A DNA stretch of 64,000 nucleotides, from contig OX031058.1 of assembly GCA_943736015.1 (NCBI GenBank), forward strand, positions 23,771,001 to 23,835,000. Direction: 5' to 3'. A program made the translations under genes and the position numbers. Below the pieces are notes generated by a model, which was not told the origin of the DNA, did not search any database, and saw only the letters and a list, made by a program, of their open reading frames with translations. This document shows positions 11,140 to 22,500 of the stretch, piece after piece. This stretch comes from Tridacna crocea. Lineage: Eukaryota; Mollusca; Bivalvia; Cardiida; Cardiidae. Position 1 is the stretch's first letter, and each line of letters starts with the position of its first letter.

Positions 11140-11682
11140 AATATGTCAAAGATTTTATCATGATACAGATTATAACTAATTCTTATTAGACCTAAAATGT
11201 GACCTCTGGACCACACACAAAGCTTTTATTCTGAACGACACATAACTGACCAGATACAATGAACAAAGCACGATCTCAAAAGCTCATCTTGAGCACTCAG
11301 GTAAGCATTTCAGAGTTTGACTGAAAATATATAAAAAAAAAACAATAGTGTGACAGATGAAGGAATTGCTATTTCACAAACAGAATAAGATAGATTTTAG
11401 CTTTTGAAACCTGAAATCTAAAATTATGTGAATGAAACAAAAAAGTTTTTATTTCAGTAAGCTATTTCAGTCTCTAATTGAGCAAACAGTTACAGGCACA
11501 CTTAGTCTAGATGAATAAATATTTATACAGATTCTAGTTACAAGCACATTCCAAAATAAACCTTTTTGAGGCTGTAAACCATTACAAGACAGACTAATTT
11601 CATGATTATCTCTCATGACCTTGTTATCTTTGCTTAATTTCCGTGCATTGAAGCTCAAAGTTAACTCTTTGCTATAAGAAAC
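11140..11682. other. Intergenic, nothing recognised
   Basis: No gene or clear repeat. A possible eroded element end, TTAACTCTTTGC, is at 11661. Confidence 0.5.
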
Positions 11683-11912
11683 TTAACTCTTTACCACACG
11701 ACAAAATTTTAGACTGGTTCAAATTGAAAGCATTTGCAGAAGACAAAATAAAGGTGACTGAAAAATTGAAATTTGTTCTGGGAAGGGTAGAAAAGCCTGT
11801 GGGAAAAAGGAGAAAATGCTGGTTACCACTATTTTTTCCTTTTCCCACAGTGTTTTCAAAAGGCTTCTTTCTCAGAGGCGTCAAAAGTAGGGATTGTGTG
11901 GTAATGGGTTAA
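11683..11912 (+). mobile_element. TTAA hairpin element, family A, complete
   Basis: TTAACTCTTTACCACACGAC to GTGTGGTAATGGGTTAA. The hairpin has arm mismatches (AAAGCCTGTGGG against CCCACAGTG; TGGTTACCACTATTT). Confidence 0.85.
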
Positions 11913-11992
11913 GACTTGTCCATGTCCATGTAAAAGGTCTTTGCAGAAACAAACTCACTGAAGCTCCAATGATGAGATTCGTTACTGGAAAC

Positions 11993-12203
11993 TTAACTCT
12001 TAAAGTGCTGAATTAAAACGAGACATTTTTAAAAAGGAAATACGTCTGAAATATTGATGTACCAAGTTTTTTTTGCCAGAATATGAAACAAAATAGTTGA
12101 CAGGGTAAATCCAAGATCAGACTGCAAGTTCTGTGCAGTCTGATCTTGATCTACACTATCCACAAAAACAAGTTAAGTTGGTTCTAGCGCTTTAAGGGTT
12201 AAA
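11993..12203 (+). mobile_element. GATCAGACTGCAC hairpin element, family E, TTAA-bounded, complete
   Basis: TTAA 11993-11996 and TTAA 12200-12203 bound the copy. The stem AAGATCAGACTGCA...TGCAGTCTGATCTT is at 12115-12149, followed by GATCTACACTATCC. The right end is CGCTTTAAGGGTTAA. No similarity to family A beyond the ends and the general design. Confidence 0.8.
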
Positions 12204-12339
12204 AACAATGGTATTTACCAGAATTTTTTCATTTTCCCTCACTACTTCTTCCCCATGGTCATAAAAACAAAAAGTTTGTTTTGTATAGGCTTAAATATCC
12301 AACAGGAAGCAATATAATCATAAAATAAAAGGAGACTAG

Positions 12340-12415
12340 AGTTGTATTCATTTACCATTCTTAGTTCTAAAGTTAATTCCAAGACTACACATCTGATTGG
12401 CTTAAACATGATATC
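12340..12415. repeat. Fragment of foldback family D
   Basis: GTATTCATTTACCATTCTTAG and CATCTGATTGGCTTAAAC recall one arm of the elements at 7540 and 8076. Confidence 0.4.
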
Positions 12416-12918
12416 AAAGCCAATTAAATATTTAGTTAGAGAATTTACAATTTGAATGTAATATTCAGTCTAGGAATATAAAACTTGAATGTAATATAAG
12501 CAAGTAAATGTACATAGCCCTTAATCAACATTTGTCATGTTTGTACTAAATAAATATACATGTACATTAACATCAGAAATCACTGTTGCTTGATACATTT
12601 CTGCCTTTCTATAAATTCCCAAACATTTTACATTTTCATGTTTCCTTATACTTTTCCTCTTTTAATACTGTGAAAATCCAAGTATTGTCTTGCAGATAAA
12701 CTTTTTTTTTTGAGTACACTCCTCACACAACATTGAATTAACAAGAATACTTACATACTAGTACATACTTTTGGTCTTAAATTCCAATAGCCACCATCAT
12801 ATCGGCTGATGATTTGCACAAAATTCTTCAAGCACTAACAAAACCTTTTTTCACTATTTCCATGTAACATACAATTTAGAAAAGAGGGCAAACACAAGGA
12901 ATTTGGTGTATTGCTTCA

Positions 12919-13147
12919 TTAACACTTTACCCCATAAGGCATTTCTATGGTATCTCTAATTGACCCCTAATAACAGCAAGGATGAAGCCTTGTCTTATGT
13001 GTATATGACACTTTTTGATAGCAGACAAAACATTGTAGCAAAAGGTGAAATTGCTCGTCACCAGCAATTTCACCTTTTGCCACAATGTTTTCCAAAGGCT
13101 CCGGCAAGCAATGCGTAGAAATGAGTATCTGTGGAGTAAAGGGTTAA
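12919..13147 (-). mobile_element. TTAA hairpin element, family C, complete
   Basis: TTAACACTTTACCCCATAAGG to ATCTGTGGAGTAAAGGGTTAA. The hairpin core is GGTGAAATTGCTCGTCACC against AGCAATTTCACC, quite different in sequence from family A yet paired. It lies 420 bp downstream of the YIF1 stop. Confidence 0.85.
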
Positions 13148-13570
13148 AAAAGAGTGCATAACTAAATATTCTTGTTATTAATGTTTTTACATGAGGTGTA
13201 TCTAATACACAGAAACGTGTATCAATTAAAAGTATGTTTAACTTTTTGTCTGAAAATGTATTCCTCAACAAAAGATAAGCAAAAAGAATTATACTTGTCA
13301 TTTTTTTTTTTCAATCTAATAAAATATCAGTCAAGGATATGCATATGTTCCTGTTTGCACGCACAAAAATGCTAGTATAAATTCCTTTCAATACTCACCA
13401 TGATACTAGGTTACATAGATCAAACCAACAATAAGTGTGTATAATGAAAAATATGCAAATAGTCATTCTTGTTGTCCAAAATTCTATGAGGAGTATGCAT
13501 AATTTAGAGTACAGTATCTGAAGTATGAATTTTAGAGTAAAGTATTCAAAGTATGAATTTTACATCACTT

Positions 13571-16500
13571 TCAGTCTTTACCAAACATAATATATCTGGT
13601 CAGCCACCACATCAATATAGGTTGAAGTATACAGATTGATAAAATGAGATATAAACTTCGTTTTGTTCCTGCTTGATGGCCATAGCTGCTCTCTGTCTCT
13701 GACCGTGGCAAGATGTGAACTCTCAATGTCCGAACCTTGAAATAAAAGGAAAACAACAATCAAGCTTTGACAACTCTGCAAAGAGTACTAATCATTACTG
13801 AAATTTCAGGGCAAATGATTTGGCATTCAAAACTGGAACTCAATTTAGTTTGGTTTGTAGTGGACTGATTCAGACAAAATGTTTTTTCCATCATATGCTT
13901 GAAGACATTAGATTTCAATTTGAATTCATCTTACCTTTCATTAGCCAAATATGCTTTTTTTCTTACCCAGAGAAAACTTATTTCATTCACTTGGGTCGCC
14001 ATTAAAGCAAACACTGTTGTCATTTCCAGTTTTAAATCCAGGTAAAATCCTTTGAGTTTCTTCACCTTGTGGTTTCCATGGTCGTGAGAAAGAGCGTCGG
14101 CCTCATGACCTAAAGGTACTGATTTCCATACCCCGGAGCGGGTGTCAACTTTGGGATTTTTCACTGGCCCATGCATTCCGCTCGAGTATTGGTGTAGTTC
14201 CCAGGAAGCAGAATTGAGAGAGATTAGTATAAGTTGTAGGAACTTGTTTCTCAATCGATGTAAAATAAATGTTTAAACTAAACTAAGTTTCTAACCCTGT
14301 TTTCATTAGCCTGCTTAAATACAGTCATTTAATTATGTGAAATTTTTTTTTAGGTTTAAGGAAGCAAATGAATTTAGAAAAAAACTTACCAAGAAAAACA
14401 CGATGGATAGACTAAACCAGCCTAAAACTGCATAGTAACCAGCACTTTGAAACAGCATGCCTCCCAATAAGATGAAAATCATTCTGTTGAGAAAAGAAAG
14501 TAACATGTTAACTCCGAAAAAAAATTGCTGCAGAAATTGTGGTGAAAAATGGATTATCATAAGATATTTATAATTACACAAGTGGTCATTTTTATTGTTT
14601 ATTATATCTAACAAGAAATTCAAATAACCATAGAAACAAGGTTTTACTTTCTTCTAATTTCTTTTCCTTCTTTTCCCCGATCTAGACCGCCATTTGCAAA
14701 CATATCTTGCTACCAAACAAAACTAAATGATGCAGGTTTTATCACAAAACTATAACCATAAAAAAGTATGACACCTTACCCAACAAATTTATATCCTGTG
14801 TAAGCCAAAATGTCCATGTATTTGAGTTCTGTTGACAAGTTCATTATATGCAAACTAAGCATCACAGCTACAAGTTCTATAACTATCCACACTAAAGCTG
14901 TACTGGCCTGTATACCTAAATGTTCAGGGGTAAATCTGTCAATAGAGATAGAAATAAACCAGTTAAAATCATATTACAGCAACTAAGAAGCAGATAGACT
15001 TTCAACAACTGACTCATTGACAGAGATATGGTGTAAAGCATAGAACCAGTCACTAAAAGGCATTTTTCTAACTTATCCACAGGCAGACTATTTAGTCTCT
15101 CATGTGCATTTGCCTACATGGACTGAATGAAACATTCAACCCTTTGGCTGCTAAACGCGACTTGCTGACCTTAGCGGTTAGTGTCGATCAAGAACAGACT
15201 GCACACAATGTGCAGTCTGATCTTTCTCTACACTATCCAAGAAAGACATGTAATTTCCAAAAACACAACTTTGAAACAGCAGAATTTGGGTTAATAATAC
15301 TGAATTGAAAATTTAATTTTAGTTATTTAGCAGGATAAGGGTTAAATACCATAAAATCCAATTCAATTCTTGCATTGTTATTATATCCGTACCACACAAT
15401 CCCGACTTTTAACGACCAAGAGAAAGAAGCTTTTGAAAACATTTTGGGAAAAGGAGAAAATGCTGGTAACCAGCATTTTCTCCTTTTCCCACAATGTTTT
15501 CTACCCTTCCCATAACAAATTACAATTTTTGAGCCACATCTATTTTGTCGTCTGCAAATGCTTTCAATTTGAACAAGTCTAAAATTTTACTGTATGGTAA
15601 AGGGTTAAATAAGATACCTATTCTACCTATTTCTTCAGATGCAGGAGTTCATTACTTTTCAAGAATTTTTAGACAACAAATAAATAGACTCTAGTAACTC
15701 AAAGGCTAATATTTATCTTGGAAATGGTGAAAAAAATGATGTTCTTACATTCAATCTATATATCAATCTTTCCCAACAACAGACTAATCTTTTAAGACTT
15801 TACCTGTTTTGCGTTCCAAGAACTATTCCAGAGACTAAAACATAGGTGACAAAGGCCATCACTAGAAAAAATAAAATTTCTGCCTTACTAATGAGAACAT
15901 GATTTAACCCTTTCCCAAACAAGCCCTGGTTTTTATGTGCCTGCAGTAAAAATCTTTTGAAAACACTGTGGGAAAAGGAGAAATTGCTCGTAACAAGCAA
16001 TTTCTCCTTTTCCCACAGTGTTTTCTATCCTTTTTGAGACCTTTCTGCCATGTTGTCAAAATCTACAATTGTTGTCTGCAAACTCTTTCACTTTGGAAGA
16101 GTCCAAAATTTGTCCTTTGGGAAAGGGTTAAATTATCACCATTACCTCTCAGAATTAATTACATATCACGGCTGAGTAAAGTTTGTACAATTTCTATGCA
16201 GTTGCAGACAACAACTCAAATGTGATTCAGATCATCAGACTTGCCTCTGATAGCTAAGACAACATTGTTGTAACTGGAGAAAGTGCTGGAGACTATCAAT
16301 CTCCTTTTTCCAAAAATGTTTATAAAATCTGTCTGCCGTGAGGTTGTAAAACATTAGAATGCTGGGTAAAAGTTGACAATAATCTACAAGTGTGCGTACA
16401 AAATGAGATTTTCATTTCTCATTTCTGTACTTTTAGTTACTGAATGTACAGATCAACTAAAATGGGCTAATTATGTTGCATTTTGAATGATATTACTGCC

Positions 16501-19500
16501 TGTATAACACCTATGATGTGAGGATCACATTACATGTTTAGTGCAGTCTAATCTTGATCTAAAATGCTTAAAAAGGCATCAGCTACAGTAGCTAATGTTG
16601 CTTTGACCTTCTATCACATGATCCAAAATTTTAAAGCCCTGACAGAAAATGCTTTTTAAAACATTGTGGGAAAAGGAGAAATTACTGGTAACCAGCATAT
16701 TTCTTTTTCCACAATGTTTTCTTACCTCAAAGAGACAAATTCCATTATATGAACCAGATATAACTTGTTGACTCAAAATGCTGCAAAAATGCTTCCAATT
16801 TGGACCATTCTGATGTATTGTAAAGGGTTAAAGGTTCATACACTGCCACCTGAGGACAACATTTTTATGTCTTGTAGCCGAACATTTCTCAGTCTTGCAG
16901 ATGAGCTTTTTTGTCTTTTCCTACAAAATAGTCATGTGTTTCCTTGTTTAACTCATTACCACACGAGAAAATTTTAGACTGGTCCAAATTGAAAGCATTT
17001 GCAGACGACAAAATAAAGGTGACTGAAAAATTGAAGTTTGTTCTCGGAAGGGTAGAAAACACTGTGGGAAAAGGAGAAAATGCTGGTTACCAGCATTTTC
17101 TCCTTTTCCCACAGTGTTTTCAAAAGGCTTCTTTCTCATGGGCGTCAAAAGTAGGGATTGTGTGGTAATGGGTTAAACCAAAGGTTTACAAGGGTCTTTT
17201 CAAGGGCATCTGCTGTACACTTCCTCTACAGGGTAAGGAGCTATAGATTACAAGATGACATTGTAAGTAGATACCTGGTATATAGAGGTCTGGAGCATTG
17301 ACCTCATATCGTGGAGCCACAGGCTGATCTTGATCAAACTTAATGGACCAGTCCTGCAACCATACAGAAGTTCATAAAAATTTAGGTAGAGCGACAGGCT
17401 GATCTTTATCAAGCTTGGTAAGCATTATGGAACAACACTGATTGATTGAATTTGCGTTTAATTATTGTCGCCACTGGTTTCCCATATGGGCAATGCCCCC
17501 TGAAGGCTATTAGTATTGTTACAGGGGATAGCGCAGATACAGAGCGAAACCTGTCTTAAGTTTCTTATGGTTCTTTAATGTACTCATTATATAGCACCGT
17601 CACACGGGACCTTGGTTTTAAATTGCATCCGAAAGACTATTAGTAATTTTAGATGGCCAGCTGTGGGAATTGAACCCACACTCTTGTGATTATTTTGTCG
17701 TCTGCAAGTGCTTTCAATTTGGACCAATCTAAAATTTTGTTGTTTGGTAAAGAATTTAAGTTTTCAATGTTTCAGTTTTGTTGCAACAACCACAGTTTTA
17801 ACAGCAATATTAATTCTTTGACAAAATTCTGGAGAGGACCATAGCAAGATCAACTCTGTGAAGTATGGTCAAAATTGGATGAGCTTTGTCAAACAAGTAG
17901 TTTGATATTAAACTAAATGAACTAAATGAACTGATACAAGGTAACACTGACCACAGGCCACTGACACTACGCTGGTCTATCATAAATTACTGAAATTTTC
18001 AATGCCCCATTATTGGAAACCATTGTTAAAACAGCATATTTGCGCATCCACTCTATGTAATAGACAATGACACAAAGTGTGTGTCAGAAATGTTTTCTAC
18101 TCTTCTAAGTCAAGTTTCAAATTTTGAGTCAAGTTTGCCTTCAATTTGGACAAGCCTAAAATTTTGCTGTTTGGTAGAGTTTAACCCTTTCCCAAATGGC
18201 AACTTTTGGACCAGACCAAATTGAAAGCATTTTGAAGGTGAGAAATTAAAAGTTGCTAAAAAGATGATTTTTCTACATGACAGGGTAGAAAACATTGTGG
18301 GAAAAGGAGAAAATGCTGGTTACCGGTATTTTCTCCTTTTCCCACAATGTTTTCTAAAGGCTTCTATTCCTGATCCGTAAAAACCAGGGATTGTTTGGGA
18401 AAGGTTTAACCCTTTCACAAACGACAAACTTTTGGACTAGACCAAATTGAAAGCATTGGCAGACGGCAATTCAACTCTTGCTGAAAAGATGATTTCTGTC
18501 TATGGTAGGGTAGAAAAAATTGTGGGAAAAGGAGAAAACACTGGTTACCAGCATTTTCTCCTTTTACTACAATGTTTTCAAAAGGCTACTATTCCAGACC
18601 CATAAAAACCAGGGATTGTTTGGGAAAGGGTTAAAGGTGAGATTGCCTAGTAAAAGGTCAAGAGTTAGAATGAAACCAATCATCACAAGGAAGCTGAGTA
18701 CATGTTTACTTCATATTTAGTTAAAGCTCCAGTCTGTAGAATAAAGACAGAAGTTACTTACTGTATGTGAATAGGGAAAGAATAACATCATCAGCTTTTT
18801 TCCAACATAACTCGTGTCGACAGCAAAATAATATTTCAACTTTGATGTTGAGACATACTTTTCTAACTGTAAGAAATAGACACATGCAACAAGGCAAAAC
18901 AAGAGCTCAGCACATGACCAAACCATTCACATTTTTTACAACACTGATGAAGAGTGCAATATTGTGGAATAAGGATAAAATGGTATTAACCCTTTACCAC
19001 ACAATTCCGACTTTTAAAGACCAAGAGAAAGAAGCCTATAGAAAACATTGTGGGAAAAGGAGAAAATGGTGGTAACCAGCATTTTCTCCTTTTCCCACAA
19101 TGTTTTCTACCCTTCTGGATTCAAATTTCAATTTCTGAGTTGCCTTTTTTTTTTTTGTCTGCGAGTGCTTTCAAATTGGACCAGTCTAAAATTTTGTCCT
19201 TTGGTAAAGAGCTAAGCAGCATTTCAAATATCCTATCCTTTGGTACAAATTCCAATATTTTGAGTAAAGAGTAATTCGTCCTCTGCAAATGTCTTAAATA
19301 TCCCTGAATCTAGAATTTTGTCATCTTGCAAAGAGTTAATCAGGGTTTTAGAAGCATCACACAAACTGATCAAATTTTTTTCTATGATGAGGAATTTAAT
19401 TTAATTTTCTAATATGCTGTTTGTTAGAAAGATATAATTTTTATATCTTTCTAACAAACAGCATATTAGAAAATAATATATTTTTTTCTCATCATATGAT

Positions 19501-22500
19501 ATTACGCAGTTGTATATTCTGAGAAGAGATTGTTACCATTCTGGGTGCATTGACTAACGGGCCAGTTCCAGTCTACACCAATTAAAAATGTGAGCTGTTG
19601 ATCTGTGAAGGGCAGACAATATTATCTTTTTCCTCAATGTTTTCTATAGGCTTCTTTTTCAGGGTCGTCAAAGGTATGGTTTCTGTGGTAATGGGTTAAA
19701 AAGTTCCAAATCTGTATACTGGAAATTACAATTGCAGTTAAAAACCAACTGTATTGCAATGTTAAGATCAAAGATCTAATTCAAGCAATTTTTCTCTTTT
19801 ATCAAGGCACTCTGATGCAAGGACAAATATTATCAACACTTACAGGAATAAAGACCTATATACATGTAATTATGACGTCTTTGATAGTAATCTGATCAAA
19901 TGTGATCTGACAAAAAATCTGTAAAGCTCAAATATCGAACAAATCCCTTAGGCCAGTAATTTTTGCTTTCTCACAATGTTTTCTGAAGCTTTCTTGTTCA
20001 AGTTCATTAAAATTAGCATTTTTAGCTCACCTTAGCACAAAGTGCTAAAGGTGAGCTATTGTGATCGCCCAATGTCCGGCGTCCGTCAACAATTTCTTTA
20101 AACATCTTCTCCTCCTAAACCACTTGGCCAATCTTCATGAAACTTGGCATGAATGTTCCTTGGGTGAAGCTCTACCAAAATTGTTCAAAGAATTTAATTC
20201 CATCCATAACTCTGGTTGCCATGGCAACAAAACGAAAAAAAAAATGAAATCTTTGAAAATCTTCTCCTCTGAAACTAGAAGGGGTAGAGCTTTGATATTT
20301 GGTATGTAGCATCTCCCAATGGACCTCTACCAAGTTTGTTCAAATTATGCCCCTAGGGTCAAAACTGGCCCCGCCCCGGGGGATAACGCGTTTTAGCATA
20401 GGAACAAAGAAGGAAAAGTTTAAAAATCTTCTCCTCTGAAACCTGAAGGGGTAGAGCTTTGATATTTGGTATGTAGCATCTCCTAGTGGACCTCTACCAA
20501 GTTTGTTCAAATTATGTCCCTGGGGTCAAAATTGGCCCCACCCCAGGGGTCACAAGTTTTAGCATAGGAACAAAGAAGGAAAACTTTAAAAATCTTCTCC
20601 TCTGAAACTTGAAGGCGTAGAGCTTTGATATTTAGTATGTGACATCTCTTAGTAGACCTCTACCAAGTTTGTTTAAATTATGCCCCTGGGGTCAAAACTG
20701 GCCCCACCCCGGGGGTCACAAGTTTGAGCATAGGAACAAAGAAGGAAAACTTTAAAAATCTTCTCCTCTTAAACTTGAAGGCGTAGAGCTTTGATATTTA
20801 GTATGTGACATCTCTTAGTGGACCTCTACCAAGTTTGTTCAAATTATGTCCCTGGGGTCAAAACTGGCCCCACCCCGGGGGTCACAAGTTTGAGCATAGG
20901 AACAAAGAAGGAAAACTTTAAAAATCTTCTCCTCTGAAACTTGAAGGCGTAGAGCTTTGATATTTAGTATGTGACATCTCCTAGTGGACCTCTACCAAGT
21001 TTGTTCAAATTATGCCCCTTGGGTCAAAACTGGCCCCACCCCGGGGGTCACAAGTTTGAGCATAGGAACAAAGAAGGAAAACTTTAAAAATCTTCTCCTC
21101 TGAAGTTTGAAGGCGTAGAGCTTTGATATTTAGTATGTGACATCTCCTAGTGGACCTCTACCAAGTTTGTTCAAAATATGTCCCTGGGGTCAAAATTGGC
21201 CCCACCCCAGGGGTCACAAGTTTGAGCATAGGAACAAAGAAGGAAAACTTTAAAAATCTTCTCCTCTTAAACTTGAAGGCGTAGAGCTTTGATATTTAGT
21301 ATGTGACATCTCTTAGTGGACCTCTACCAAGTTTGTTCAAATTATGCCCCTGGGGTCAAAACTGGCCCCACCCCGGGGGTCACAAGTTTGAGCATAGGAA
21401 CAAAGAAGGAAAACTTTAAAAATCTTCTCCTCTGAAACTTGAAGGCGTAGAGCTTTGATATTTAATATGTGGCATTTCCTAGTGGACCTCTTTCAAGTAT
21501 GTTCAAATTATGTCCCTGGGGTCAAAACTGGCCCCACCCCGGGGATCACAAATTTGAGCATAGGAACAAAGAAGGAAAACTTTAAAATTCTTTTCCTCAG
21601 AAACTAGAAAGCATAGAGCTTTGATATTTGGTCTGTTGTATCTCCTAGTGGACCTCTACCAAGTTTATTCAAATAATGTCCCTGGGGTCAAATCTGGCCC
21701 CACCCCGGGGGTCACTAGTTTGAGCATAGGAACAAAGAAGGAAAACTTTAAATTTCTTCTTCTCTGAAACTAGATGGCATAGAGCTTTGATATTTGGTAT
21801 GTAGCATCTCCTAGTGGACCTCTACCAAGTTTGTTCACATCATGCCCGTGGGGTCAAAACTGGCCCTGCCCCAGGGGTCACAAGTTCGAACATAGGAATA
21901 ATGAAAGAAAATTTTAAGATTCTTCTTCTCTATAACTAGAAGGCATAGAGCTATGATATTTGGCATGTAGCTAGTGGATCTCTACCAGGTTTGTTCATAT
22001 TATGCCCTTGGGGTCAAAACTGGCCCTGCCTCGGGAGGTCACAGGTTCGAACAAAGCAACAAAGAAGGAAAACTTTAGAAATCTTCTCTGAAACTTGAAG
22101 GTGCAGAGCTTTGATATTTGGTATGCAGAATCTTCTTGATGCAACTTGGCAGGGATGTTCTTTGGGTGAAGCTTTACCAAAGTTGCTCCAAGAATTGAAT
22201 TTCACTCATAAGCTATAGTCTAAGGTGAGCGTTCCAGGGCCAATGGCCCTCTTGTTTGGTAAATGGTACCGTTTAATTTGTTTCACCTACATTTTTATTG
22301 ACTAGGTCTTTTCCTTGTCCTGCTAATGAGGTTCCATACTGCATTGCCATAGAGGCCATTGGATCATTTAAAAATTGTTGTCCTGGAAACTGTTGTTGCT
22401 GGTTCCATCCCATATTTCCAGGACCCTGATCACCATATTGTGGATTTCCATACTGCTGACTTCCTACAAATTGCAACAAACTGTTTTTAGTCCATTAGCT

